Of a DNA stretch of 64,000 nt, positions 42,305-51,310 are shown piece by piece. The notes beneath the pieces were generated by a model, which was given only the letters and a program-made list of their open reading frames with translations, ran no database searches and was not told the origin of the DNA. The position numbers and the translations under genes were made by a program. How positions within the stretch are numbered: the first letter of the stretch is position 1; each line of letters starts with the position of its first letter. Source of the stretch: Opitutaceae bacterium (GTDB lineage Bacteria > Verrucomicrobiota > Verrucomicrobiia > Opitutales > Opitutaceae). The stretch is from the NCBI GenBank assembly GCA_028284385.1, contig JANQRT010000073.1, positions 186,001-250,000 on the forward strand, written 5' to 3'.

Positions 42305-43621
42305 CTATCTGCGAGCCAGATTTTTTGTATCCATTTCTTTAGACAGGAAGAGCTCGAAGCAATTCTCTTGCAGAAACCATCCGTGCTTCTCCAGTCGGTG
42401 GGCGGCAATGGACGAGGCTCTACCCGTTATCCATAGCTCCCTACTTTGTTCGGCCAGTTCTTCGCTGATCAAGGCGTCAACGATAAGCGGAGCCCAATGC
42501 AGGTAATCCAATGCCAGAGGGAGAATCATGATACCCTCTTCCGTGTAGCCCACCGCCAGACCTTTTTTAACAGAGAGCTCGCTCAAGGGCATGACGAGGC
42601 GATGGTATTCTTCCAGAATCGCAGTCATCTTCACAATCAGAAAGGCCTCTTCACTACCCTCAACTCCAAGAACAAGAGTGAGGAATTCCAGCTTGCCCTC
42701 CACGTCCTCCATCTCGTCTAAAGCCAGGATGATGCTAATCTTTTCCGACAGGGAATAGAAATCCATTTCTTGAAAATAGTTTATCGTCTCCTTATCGACC
42801 CCCATTTTCCTAAGGGAAACATGGATACGTCGCTCGATCTGCGATGGCGACTTGGCCCAAACTATTTCCTGAGCTCTTCCCACGTAACCCAGGGCCGCTG
42901 AACTGGGAATGGCGTAGTCTCCAGCAAACGAACCCACGGAAGAGGCCCAGGCAATACGTTCAAGCGCCGTTTGAAGTTCCTGGTTTTTCGAATACGGATC
43001 CACTTTCAACCTGCGAGCCCAGGCACGCTTTGCCGTATTGAAACCCAAATGACGTCGACTTAGCTTGCTAGTGGTTTGAGTCACCTTTTTTCGCATTGTG
43101 GCATCGGTTTCCTTCTCTTCCTCCGCCTTGTAGCGGTTCTTCTTCCTGACTCGGGAAATCGCTTTTTCGGAACCGCGTTTAACTTGATAGAATTTCCCCT
43201 GCAGATAGCGACCGATGCCACTAGGAATTCCAGCGACCGTTGAAATAGGCCTCCTGGCGACTTGCCAGGTATTGACCAGCGGATGCTTCAAGGCCTCGGA
43301 AAACGAGCGCGTGAACGCTTCAGTCTGACCGATCTCCTCAAGCTTGGCTATCGCTTCGATTTCCTTGATACGCTTTTTCAGAAGTTCAGGTCCCCAAACA
43401 TCATAAGTCCCATAATCGCTCTCTAGTTTGATCTGATAGCCAAAATTTACCACATGAACGATTGGGCTTACCTCAAAGTGCTCGCCTTTGCGTAGCTCCG
43501 GAGCGAGCACATCGCTGGCAAAAAAGACGGGGGGACCCTCGTTCGGCTCCTTCGCCAAGGCAAGGTAGGCGAAACTTGGCAGGAGAACAGAAAGACACGC
43601 TCTTTTAAGTGCTAGAGGCAT
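42305..43621 (-). CDS. Exported protein of unknown function
   Basis: A 438-residue protein with a signal peptide (about 1-23). The N-terminal part has a beta-strand motif EVSPIVHVVNFGYQIKLESDYGTYDVWGPELLKKRIKEIEAI, then mostly helix. A basic, probably disordered stretch (about 165-195) is followed by GFNTAKRAWARRLKVDPYSKNQ and a long helical C-terminal region (NYFQEMDFYSLSEKISIILALDEM). I think it belongs to an unnamed family of exported proteins also found in Proteobacteria, but I cannot name it. It is transcribed alone, divergent from the ThuA-ankyrin gene. Confidence 0.7.
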   Translation of the reverse strand: MPLALKRACLSVLLPSFAYLALAKEPNEGPPVFFASDVLAPELRKGEHFEVSPIVHVVNFGYQIKLESDYGTYDVWGPELLKKRIKEIEAIAKLEEIGQTEAFTRSFSEALKHPLVNTWQVARRPISTVAGIPSGIGRYLQGKFYQVKRGSEKAISRVRKKNRYKAEEEKETDATMRKKVTQTTSKLSRRHLGFNTAKRAWARRLKVDPYSKNQELQTALERIAWASSVGSFAGDYAIPSSAALGYVGRAQEIVWAKSPSQIERRIHVSLRKMGVDKETINYFQEMDFYSLSEKISIILALDEMEDVEGKLEFLTLVLGVEGSEEAFLIVKMTAILEEYHRLVMPLSELSVKKGLAVGYTEEGIMILPLALDYLHWAPLIVDALISEELAEQSRELWITGRASSIAAHRLEKHGWFLQENCFELFLSKEMDTKNLARR

Positions 43622-43800
43622 GAAGCTTTGAAAGTGTGAGCAAGAAAGCAGAAAAGTGAGGAAATGTCCTTTGAAAACCGTAAAGCGCCATCGGTTCCTA
43701 AGCGAGTCTTCAAATCCTCGTAAATTCCACCCTTAGGATAATCCGATTTGGAAATTTGATTCATTGCATCCTGGAAAGCCTTGTTTAAAACCAGACTAGA

Positions 43801-45225
43801 GTGAAACGACACTATTTTAGAACCTTCTCTTTGCTAGCAAGCATGGTCGCTCTCGGGACAGTTACCCAAGCGGAAGAAGAAGCTTTCATTCTTTTCATTG
43901 CAGGGGAACCCAGTCACGGCTGGAACGCTCACGAGTTCCCCGAGGCGAGTAGAATTCTCTCCAACTGCTTGAATGAGAGCGGCTTGAACGTCGACTCGGA
44001 AGTTTCACTTGGCTGGCCGGAAGATGAATCTCTGCTCCGACGAGCAGCAAGTATCGTTCTCTACAGCGACGGCGAGGAAAAGCATGTGGCTAAAGGGAAA
44101 AGCGAGCAACTGAGATCGCTACACAGAAAGGGCGTAGGGATTTGCGTCCTGCATTACGCTCTAGAGCCAGCGAGTGACGAAATGGCGGACTTCCTCCTCG
44201 ATTCGATCGGTGGCTATTTCGAAGTAAACTGGTCCGTAAACCCAATCTGGAATATGACGGATTCGTCCATCCTAAATCATAAGGCCACCTCCGCAGTAGA
44301 GGTATTCAAAATGGAGGACGAGTGGTATTACCACATTAGATTTAGAGAAGATCCAACGGGCATAATACCCCTTCTTGAAGCGGTCCCTCCCCTGTCTTCG
44401 TTGGGCGAGGACGGTCCGCGATCAGGTAATCCGATCATTCGAGAAAAACTTGAAAAAAGAACTCCCCAGATTCTGAGCTGGACCTACGAGGACCTCGAAA
44501 AACGTAGGGGTTTCGCCACGACAGGAGGTCACTTTCTCCACAATTGGAAAAACGATTCGTTTCGCAAACTCGTGCTGAATGGAATCGCTTGGTCTGCCGG
44601 TATTTCGATCCCGGAAGGTGGCATCAATTCTAAAACTAGAGGGATAATCAAATACAAGACGATCAATCATTCGATCGCGGTAGGAGATTTGGAGGACATT
44701 AAGAGTCATCTAGAGCGAGACCCGAAACTGATTAACGATCTCGGCAAATCGAAAATGACTCCGTTGCATCAAGCCATTCTTCGTAAGAAAGCCGAGGTCG
44801 CAGCCCTTTTGTTGGAGCTGGGAGCAAACCCGAATGTGCCAACGAGAAACGGCCAAACCGCTCTCCACTTGGCTATCGATCGCAAGATGCCGGAAGTCAG
44901 CTCCTTGCTCATGGCAAAGGGCTCGGAATTGAATGCCCAAGATAAAAATGGCTGGACTCCGCTCCATCTTGCGGCGGCGAAAGACCAAGTCGATATAGCC
45001 AGGAATCTCATTCGAAGCGGCGCCAATCTCCGGATTTTAAGTACAGCAGGAGGAACGCCTCTCCATGAAGCGGCTCCCAGCGCCGGCGTTGAAATAGTGC
45101 AGCTGCTTTTAGAGAGCGGCATCGATCCAAGAATAAAGTCGAACAACGGGAAAACGGCGCTCGATCATGCCATGGAGTTTGGCAACGAAGTAGTGATTCC
45201 GCTATTAGAACCCTACGCCGAATAG
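43801..45225 (+). CDS. Secreted ThuA-ankyrin fusion protein
   Basis: A 474-residue protein starting at GTG. A signal peptide (about 1-24) is followed by a ThuA-like (trehalose utilisation, glutamine-amidotransferase-fold) domain at about 27-270: FILFIAGEPSHGWNAHEFPEASRIL, RKGVGICVLHYALEP, FATTGGHFLHNW. It ends in about five ankyrin repeats (about 295-474: KMTPLHQAILRKKAEVAALLLELGANP, GQTALHLAI, GWTPLHLAAAKDQVDIARNLI, GGTPLHEAAP, GKTALDHAME). ThuA domains act on disaccharides or their keto forms in Verrucomicrobiota; ankyrin repeats bind proteins. I know ThuA joined to other carbohydrate modules but not commonly to ankyrins. It faces a Gfo/Idh oxidoreductase across a 47-base convergent gap. 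Confidence 0.85.
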   Translation: MKRHYFRTFSLLASMVALGTVTQAEEEAFILFIAGEPSHGWNAHEFPEASRILSNCLNESGLNVDSEVSLGWPEDESLLRRAASIVLYSDGEEKHVAKGKSEQLRSLHRKGVGICVLHYALEPASDEMADFLLDSIGGYFEVNWSVNPIWNMTDSSILNHKATSAVEVFKMEDEWYYHIRFREDPTGIIPLLEAVPPLSSLGEDGPRSGNPIIREKLEKRTPQILSWTYEDLEKRRGFATTGGHFLHNWKNDSFRKLVLNGIAWSAGISIPEGGINSKTRGIIKYKTINHSIAVGDLEDIKSHLERDPKLINDLGKSKMTPLHQAILRKKAEVAALLLELGANPNVPTRNGQTALHLAIDRKMPEVSSLLMAKGSELNAQDKNGWTPLHLAAAKDQVDIARNLIRSGANLRILSTAGGTPLHEAAPSAGVEIVQLLLESGIDPRIKSNNGKTALDHAMEFGNEVVIPLLEPYAE

Positions 45226-45272
45226 GTTTCAGCGTAGAGACCCGAGTAGGATCTATTTAGAAACCTACGCCG

Positions 45273-46652
45273 CTAGCTGGGCAGAAACTCCTCCTTATAG
45301 TCGTATTGACTGTGTAGATACTTATTGGCATTTCTGCGATTCGTAATGCGCATCTTTTTGGCGTCATACTTAATTGGCTTGCCAATCTCCATAGCCACTA
45401 AACCAAGCAAAGCCATTTCGGTAAAATCGGCAGCATAGCTGAACGGAGACCCCGCTTGCTTTCCAGCCTTTATGGAAGCCGCGAATTCCTTGAAAGGACC
45501 ACCTCTAACCCTTTCTAGAGTCTTTGGCGGAAGGGCTCGGCTTTTCCTCAGTTCCGTGAAAAACGCGTCCGGAAAAATGCGTACACTTGAACTGTACGTA
45601 TCCGACCAAATAATACCTTTGCTTCCGATAATGAAGGTGCCACTCGAATTATTGATCCGCTTTCTGCCATTGCCATCTACGAACTCGGCAAAGAAATCGC
45701 TAGGAACCCCCTCCAACCTCGATAGATCGGGAAGCCTTCCTCCATCCTGCCAGGTGACCTTCGGAGCCGCTTTACCGTTTTTAGCAGGAAAAGTGAAACT
45801 TACAGTGGAGGCTGTAGGAAAGGTCTCGTTATGCGAACCGGAAGCCTCGGCACTCACCGCGGTAGGCATTCCAAGATCAAGACCGGAAAAAGAGGCGTCC
45901 ATGATGTGGCAGGCCATGTCGCCGATAGCTCCACATCCGTAGTCCTTCCAGCCACGCCAGCCAAAAGGAGTGATTCGCGAGTCAAAGGCTTTTTTCGGCG
46001 CAATTCCGAGCCAAAGGTCATAGTCGATGGTTGATGGGATAGGTTCGTCTTTTCGAACAATAGCTCCCTGCGGCCAGATCGGGCGATTAGTCCAGTGAAG
46101 AACTTCCTCTATCTCGCCAATCACTTCGGCCTGAGTCCATTCCTTGATGAATCGCAAGCCTTCGTAAGTGTGGCCTTGGTTACCCATCTGAGTGACAACG
46201 CCTGCTTTCGCAGCCGCCTCCTTCAACTGCCTAGCTTCCCAAACCGTGCGTACCAAAGGCTTCTCGCAATAGACATGCTTGCCTTGAGACAAGGCCCAAA
46301 GAGCGATCGGATAATGCATATGATCGGGAACGGCTATCGAGACCGCATCGATCTTGTCGCCCATCTTATCGAACATTTTTCGATAGTCCTTGAAACGTGG
46401 GACATTCGGATAGGCTTCATAAGTCTTGGCAGCTCGGCTATCGTCGACATCGCAGAAAGCGACAAGCGCCTCGTTTTCATACCCTTTAACGTGATGAAAG
46501 CCACGGCCTCCCACCCCGATCACCGCCATATTCACCTTTCCGTTGGGCGAAGGAGATTTTCCGGCCGCCCAACTTGGCAGAATCATGAAACTTGCGGCGG
46601 CAGCTCCCGTTTTAACGAATGTTCTTCTATCAATTGAATTCTTTGGAGTCAT
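45273..46652 (-). CDS. Tat-exported Gfo/Idh/MocA family oxidoreductase
   Basis: A 459-residue oxidoreductase with a Tat signal (RRTFVKTGAAAASFMI at about 9-24). The NAD(P)-binding domain starts NMAVIGVGGRGFHHVKG and has CEKPLVRT as the EKP motif; PDHMHYP and GCGAIGDMACHIMD follow in the substrate domain. It is closer in motif style to the enzyme at 49.9-51.3 kb than to the one at 17.5 kb: both have EKPL/QKPL, MGNQGHT and GDIGCH/GDMACH. Substrate unknown, probably a sugar or glycoside processed outside the cytoplasm. Confidence 0.88.
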   Translation of the reverse strand: MTPKNSIDRRTFVKTGAAAASFMILPSWAAGKSPSPNGKVNMAVIGVGGRGFHHVKGYENEALVAFCDVDDSRAAKTYEAYPNVPRFKDYRKMFDKMGDKIDAVSIAVPDHMHYPIALWALSQGKHVYCEKPLVRTVWEARQLKEAAAKAGVVTQMGNQGHTYEGLRFIKEWTQAEVIGEIEEVLHWTNRPIWPQGAIVRKDEPIPSTIDYDLWLGIAPKKAFDSRITPFGWRGWKDYGCGAIGDMACHIMDASFSGLDLGMPTAVSAEASGSHNETFPTASTVSFTFPAKNGKAAPKVTWQDGGRLPDLSRLEGVPSDFFAEFVDGNGRKRINNSSGTFIIGSKGIIWSDTYSSSVRIFPDAFFTELRKSRALPPKTLERVRGGPFKEFAASIKAGKQAGSPFSYAADFTEMALLGLVAMEIGKPIKYDAKKMRITNRRNANKYLHSQYDYKEEFLPS

Positions 46653-46779
46653 GGTAAACGCGTTGATTTAATTTTGCTTAGCGTAAGCCAATAATGGCTC
46701 AATGCAAAGGCAAAGCAACAAGCATTCTTCCAGTTGAATAGTCCTGGAATGCAAAAAGGAGTAGCTAAGGAACTAGCCT

Positions 46780-48261
46780 TTAGCCAACCGCTATCTGCTT
46801 CATAGCGGTCATATGACCTCTTAATTCCGCCCCGATTTCCTCCACGCCGTGGCTGCGAATCGCTGTATTCACTTCTATGAGACGTTGATTATCAACTTGA
46901 TCGTCATCCGTATCGAGCCCCTTGCCGATCACGTCGACGTCAACAGTCTCCATAAAATCGGCTAACAGCGGAATAGCGGCGTTGGAAAAAAGATAGCAGC
47001 CGTACTCGGCGGTATCGGAAATAACCACGTTCATTTCGTAAAGTTTCTTGCGACCGATAAGGTTGGCAATGAGCGGCACTTCGTGAAGGGATTCGTAGTA
47101 GGCGGACTCCTCTTTGATGCCGGCCTTGGTCATGGCTTCGAAAGCCAGTTCCACCCCAGCTCGAACCATGGCGACCATCAAGACGCCCTTGTCGTAGTAC
47201 TCCTGCTCGCCGATCTCGACGTCAGCGGCAGGGGTCTTTTCGAAAGCGGTCTCGTTGGTAGCCTCACGCCAGGCTAGCAAGTCTTTGTCATCATTGTCCC
47301 AATCCTCCATCATAGTGGAAGAAAAGTATCCGGACATGATATCCTCTTGATGCTTGTCGTAGAGATCCCGCATAAGGTCCTTAAGCTGCTCGGATAGCTC
47401 GAAGGCTCTAATTTTAGCTGGATTGCTGAGGCGATCCATCATGTTGGTGATACCGCCGTGTTTAAGGCCTTCGGCAATGGTGTCGAACGCGTGCTGAATG
47501 AACTTGCTGGCCCAACCAGGATCGATGCCTTTTTCGACCATCTTGTCGAAACAGAGAAGGGACCCAGTCTGCAGCATGCCACAAAGAATCGTTTGTTCGC
47601 CCAGCAAATCCGACTTCACTTCGGCAATGAAACTCGATTCCAAGCAGCCAGCTCTATCGCCTCCGGTGCCGGCAGCGTAGGCCTTGGCCAGATCCCAGCC
47701 TTCGCCTTTCGGATCGTTTTCGGTATGAACAGCCAGAAGGGTCGGAACGCCAAAACCACGTTTGTATTCCTCACGCACCTCTGTGCCAGGGCTCTTGGGA
47801 GCGACCATGATCACCGTGAGGTCTTTTCGAATCTCGGTGCCCTCCTCTACGATGTTAAAACCATGGCTGTAGGAAAGACAGGCCCCTTCTTTCATGAGCG
47901 GTTGTACGGCAGCCACCACCGAGGCGTGCTGCTTGTCGGGGGTGAGGTTCAAAACCAGGTCGGCCGTGGGCAACAGCTCCTCATAAGTCCCAACTGTAAA
48001 CCCATTTTCAGTCGCGTTCTTCCAAGACTGACGTTTCTCGTCGATAGCGGACTGGCGCAGCGTGTAGCTCACATCCAAGCCGGAATCCCTGAGGTTCAAA
48101 CCTTGATTCAGTCCCTGAGCGCCACATCCAACAATCACGATCTTCCTGCCCTTGAGGGCCTCCACGCCGTTGAATTCGGAGCGGTCCATGAATCGGCAGC
48201 GACCGAGTTGTTCCAATTTCTGAGCTAAGGTCAGAGTGTTGAAGTAGTTTTTTCTGCTCAT
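46780..48261 (-). CDS. ilvC: Ketol-acid reductoisomerase, class II (long form)
   Basis: A 493-residue enzyme matching the length and layout of E. coli IlvC (491). The N-terminal motif FNGVEALKGRKIVIVGCGAQGLNQGLNLRDSG is the NADPH site; SYTLRQSAI gives the phosphate-binding Arg/Ser. The acidic residues for the two Mg ions and both C-terminal knotted domains are present (LGEQTILCGMLQTG, EYGCYLFSNAA, AELRGHMTAMKQIAVG). It converts acetolactate or acetohydroxybutyrate to the dihydroxy acids of the valine and isoleucine pathways. It is transcribed alone, without ilvBN or ilvD beside it. The class II form is less usual outside Proteobacteria, plants and a few other groups. Confidence 0.95.
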   Translation of the reverse strand: MSRKNYFNTLTLAQKLEQLGRCRFMDRSEFNGVEALKGRKIVIVGCGAQGLNQGLNLRDSGLDVSYTLRQSAIDEKRQSWKNATENGFTVGTYEELLPTADLVLNLTPDKQHASVVAAVQPLMKEGACLSYSHGFNIVEEGTEIRKDLTVIMVAPKSPGTEVREEYKRGFGVPTLLAVHTENDPKGEGWDLAKAYAAGTGGDRAGCLESSFIAEVKSDLLGEQTILCGMLQTGSLLCFDKMVEKGIDPGWASKFIQHAFDTIAEGLKHGGITNMMDRLSNPAKIRAFELSEQLKDLMRDLYDKHQEDIMSGYFSSTMMEDWDNDDKDLLAWREATNETAFEKTPAADVEIGEQEYYDKGVLMVAMVRAGVELAFEAMTKAGIKEESAYYESLHEVPLIANLIGRKKLYEMNVVISDTAEYGCYLFSNAAIPLLADFMETVDVDVIGKGLDTDDDQVDNQRLIEVNTAIRSHGVEEIGAELRGHMTAMKQIAVG

Positions 48262-48355
48262 TAGGAGGTCCCTTGAAAATCAAAGGCGGAGAACCTATGC
48301 GACTGCCAACGTCTTCGTAAAGAGGAATTTTCCGCTTCTGCAGGGCCTAGCATTA

Positions 48356-48402
48356 AGTCGCAAAGGAAAGGCTGTACCTCGAGCCGGATTTCCTTAGCGA
48401 CT
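48356..48402. repeat. 47-bp imperfect palindrome in the ilvC / ModF-like divergent region
   Basis: Nested pairing of AGTCGC/GCGACT, AAGGAAA/TTTCCTT and GGCT/AGCC around an 8-base loop GTACCTCG, with one mismatch and a 3-base bulge. It lies 10 bases before the GTG start of the ModF-like gene. It may be a dispersed repeat, an operator, or an RNA hairpin hindering translation. Confidence 0.6.
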
Positions 48403-48412
48403 AGTAACAACG

Positions 48413-49846
48413 GTGCAGCTGAAGAACATACGCTACGAAGGATTGAACATCGAGAACTGGGAAATCAAGCCAGGCGAAACGTGGTGTCTGTTGGGAGGCA
48501 ATGCCTCGGGAAAAAGCCTGCTGGCCAGCATACTGACGGGAGATATAAAGCCTTCAGAGGGCAAGCTCATCAATCCTCCCTCAAAAGTTGGTTGGGCGTC
48601 ATTCGAAAGTCAGCAGGAGACTTACGAGGAGGAGATCCGTAATCAGGATACCGATTTCATTGACCGCATCGATTACGGTTCGACCGGACTTGAAATACTG
48701 GAGGAATCGGGAGCGAAGGAAGAAGAAGCTCGAGCCATGGCTGAATCCTTTCATCTTGGATACATTCTTGAACGTGGCTATCGACTCCTCTCCAGCGGCG
48801 AGGCGCGTAGGATTTTGCTTCTCAAGGAAATTCTGGAAAAACCCGACCTTCTGATACTTGAGGAGCCTTTCGAGGGATTGGACGCCAAGTCGAGAAACGA
48901 ACTGTCGGAGATTTGTCGTCAACTCGTCAATACCGGTCAGAAGATTCTGCTCTTAGTAAATCGACTCGCCGATGTTGCCGAATGGACAACCCATTTAGCC
49001 CTCTTGAGAAACGGAAACATCATCGAAAAAGGTCTGAGAGACGAGATTTTGGATACGCCCGAGATTCGTAATCTGATGGAGCTAGATTCGGGAGCCTTTC
49101 CAGAACTGCCGCAACCTATCGAAAGAGACTACAGAAAATCCGATCCGCTTGTTCATTTTTCCCGGTGCCGAGTTCAATATGGAGATGAAAAACAGTTCGA
49201 GAACTTCGATTGGAGACTGAAACCAGGACAGCATACTTTGATCACTGGCCCCAATGGAGCTGGAAAATCCACCCTTCTCCAGCTCATCTCTGGCGATCAT
49301 CCTCAATGCTATAGCAACGATATCAAAGTCTTCGACTATCAAAGAGGAACCGGAGAAAGCATATGGGACATAAAAAGAAATATAGGAATCGTTTCCGCCG
49401 CTCTTCATCGCGACTATCGAGCGCCTGGCAATGTGCTGACAACGGTTGTATCCGGATTTTATGACAGCATTGGTCTTTACGAGCAAGCATCCGCTAAAGA
49501 GCGAAGCTTAGCCCTGCAATGGCTGAAAATCATGGGACTGCGAGACGAGGCCAATACCATTTTCCGCAAACTCTCCTACGGCCAACAGCGACTCGTCCTG
49601 ATTGCTAGAGGTCTCATCAAACAGCCGCCTCTGCTGATTTTAGACGAGCCAACCCAGGGCCTTGACGATCTCAATCGCCACCTGATCCTCTCGTTCATCG
49701 AAAAGCTTGCTAAGCTTGAGCAAACGACTCTGCTTTTCGTCAGCCATCGAGAAGATGAACATCTTGCCTTATTCAAAAACCGAATACGCTTTGAAAAGTC
49801 GGATAAAGAAAAGGTCCGATTCCAGGCAGTGGTCGAAAACGGATAA
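48413..49846 (+). CDS. Twin ATPase ABC protein, ModF-like
   Basis: A 477-residue protein with two ABC ATPase domains in tandem and no membrane segment, starting at GTG. Domain 1 has Walker A GGNASGKS (residues 28-35), signature LSSGEARR and Walker B LLILEEP. Domain 2 has GPNGAGKST, LSYGQQRL and LLILDEP. The layout and length match ModF/PhrA of E. coli (490 residues), a soluble ABC protein linked by location to molybdate uptake. No mod transport genes are close here, so the molybdenum link cannot be supported from context. It could equally be an uncoupled regulator or repair-linked ATPase. Confidence 0.8.
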   Translation: MQLKNIRYEGLNIENWEIKPGETWCLLGGNASGKSLLASILTGDIKPSEGKLINPPSKVGWASFESQQETYEEEIRNQDTDFIDRIDYGSTGLEILEESGAKEEEARAMAESFHLGYILERGYRLLSSGEARRILLLKEILEKPDLLILEEPFEGLDAKSRNELSEICRQLVNTGQKILLLVNRLADVAEWTTHLALLRNGNIIEKGLRDEILDTPEIRNLMELDSGAFPELPQPIERDYRKSDPLVHFSRCRVQYGDEKQFENFDWRLKPGQHTLITGPNGAGKSTLLQLISGDHPQCYSNDIKVFDYQRGTGESIWDIKRNIGIVSAALHRDYRAPGNVLTTVVSGFYDSIGLYEQASAKERSLALQWLKIMGLRDEANTIFRKLSYGQQRLVLIARGLIKQPPLLILDEPTQGLDDLNRHLILSFIEKLAKLEQTTLLFVSHREDEHLALFKNRIRFEKSDKEKVRFQAVVENG

Positions 49847-49897
49847 GACAGACGAATTGGTCAATGCGAGAGCAGCGAGCGTTGCCCAATACCGAAC

Positions 49898-51277
49898 TCA
49901 GCTCCACAAGCCTTCGCCGTAGTTCCAGCCTTTGCGAACCGGTTCCTTTATCCAGTTGCTTAGCTCCGGACGATTCGAAACGGTCATCGTTTTAGCGTCC
50001 CATTCAATACGATGGCCGGCGCGGATCGCCAAGGAACCCAGGAGAATGACTTCAGTCAGAGGAGCCGCATAGTCGAAATTGGAGCCGCATTGAGGTCCCT
50101 CGCCTTTGATGTCTCGAAATAGCTCGGCAAAAGGCCCTCCTTGGACGCGCGGAATCGTCTTATCCTTCAAAATCGAACGATAGTCTTGCATTCGTTCACG
50201 CGGCCAAAGCATGGGACTGTAAGGCCGCATATCCTCGTGGTAGAGAATCTCCTTGGAGCCGAGCATGTACATGCCGTTGGAAGGCAATTCCTTCATCCCA
50301 TCGAGCATTGGCGGCCGCGGACGACCTTCCCACCAATGCAGCGTGACCGGCGGCATCTCTCCTCGAGCTGGAAAATGGTAGGTAACATGAGCTCCAAACG
50401 GCGTGTACTGATCATTTGCCGGCTCATCCAGTTCAACATCGACAGCCGATGGCAAACCAAGCTTCAAAGCCCAGAAAGGCGCGTCCAGACAATGGCAGCC
50501 AATGTCTCCCAAAGCCCCTACGCCGTAATCCCACCAGCCTCGCCAACGTTGCGTCACATAGGCATCGCTGAATCGGCGCCTGGAAACCGGACCTTGCCAT
50601 AAATCCCAGTCGAGCCCCTTGGGAGCCCTTTGACCTTCAACCGGAATGCGGTCCGGTTTAACAAACCAAGGTTCAATCGGCCGATCCGTCCAGCAATGCA
50701 CTTCGCGGACTTCACCAAGAACACCAGCATCGACCCACTCCTTGATGCGACGAATGCCTTCAATCGTATGTCCTTGATTTCCCATGACAGTCTTTACGCC
50801 ATAGCGATGCATAGCTTTGCGTAGCGTGCGGACCTGCCAGATATTATGAGCCAGCGGCTTCTGAATAAACACATGTTTACCCGCCTCCATGGCGGCCATG
50901 CCGATCGGGAAATGAGTGTGATCAGGCGTCGAAACCAGCACCGCATCAATCTCGTTGCCCATTTTATCCAGCATTCTACGGAAATCGGTAAACTTGCCCG
51001 CCTTTGGGTTCTCAGCCGCGCGTAGGATAGGCATGCGTTCTCCCCAAATAGTCGCGTCCGCCCGCCAATCAACATCGCAAATCGCCACTAGATTTTCTCC
51101 CAAAGCCGATTCAACCGCGGCGTTTCCCATATGGCCAATACCGACGCAGGCGACGTTGACCTTCGAATTAGCCGAGGGACCTGCCTTGCCTATAGAAAAA
51201 CGAGGCAAGACCGACGCGCCCAGAGCGCTCAAAGTTGTATTCCTTAGAAAATTACGTCTAGAAAGATTTTGAGACAT
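49898..51277 (-). CDS. Tat-exported Gfo/Idh/MocA family oxidoreductase
   Basis: A 459-residue oxidoreductase with Tat signal SRRNFLRNTTLSALGA. VNVACVGIGHMGNAAV forms the dinucleotide site; IQKPLAHN replaces the usual EKP with QKP, so the Glu of the motif is lost while the Lys needed for catalysis stays. PDHTHFPIG and GVGALGDIGCHCLDAP lie in the substrate domain. It starts 33 bases after the aldo/keto reductase stop on the same strand and is probably its operon partner. Confidence 0.87.
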   Translation of the reverse strand: MSQNLSRRNFLRNTTLSALGASVLPRFSIGKAGPSANSKVNVACVGIGHMGNAAVESALGENLVAICDVDWRADATIWGERMPILRAAENPKAGKFTDFRRMLDKMGNEIDAVLVSTPDHTHFPIGMAAMEAGKHVFIQKPLAHNIWQVRTLRKAMHRYGVKTVMGNQGHTIEGIRRIKEWVDAGVLGEVREVHCWTDRPIEPWFVKPDRIPVEGQRAPKGLDWDLWQGPVSRRRFSDAYVTQRWRGWWDYGVGALGDIGCHCLDAPFWALKLGLPSAVDVELDEPANDQYTPFGAHVTYHFPARGEMPPVTLHWWEGRPRPPMLDGMKELPSNGMYMLGSKEILYHEDMRPYSPMLWPRERMQDYRSILKDKTIPRVQGGPFAELFRDIKGEGPQCGSNFDYAAPLTEVILLGSLAIRAGHRIEWDAKTMTVSNRPELSNWIKEPVRKGWNYGEGLWS

Positions 51278-51310
51278 GACAGAAAAATTGAGCGAATTTG
51301 GTTTGAAGAA

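Noticed and set aside
45223..45267. TAGGTTTC / GAAACCTA inverted repeat between convergent genes
   Set aside because: Only 8 bp with a 29-base loop and no T-run; too weak to call a terminator.
46722..46752. Hairpin downstream of ilvC (GCATT/AATGC and CCAG/CTGG)
   Set aside because: It has a 3-base bulge and no T-run on the minus strand, so I did not list it as a terminator.
47458..48228. Plus-strand open frame of 256 codons
   Set aside because: Antisense shadow of ilvC, whose protein is unmistakable.
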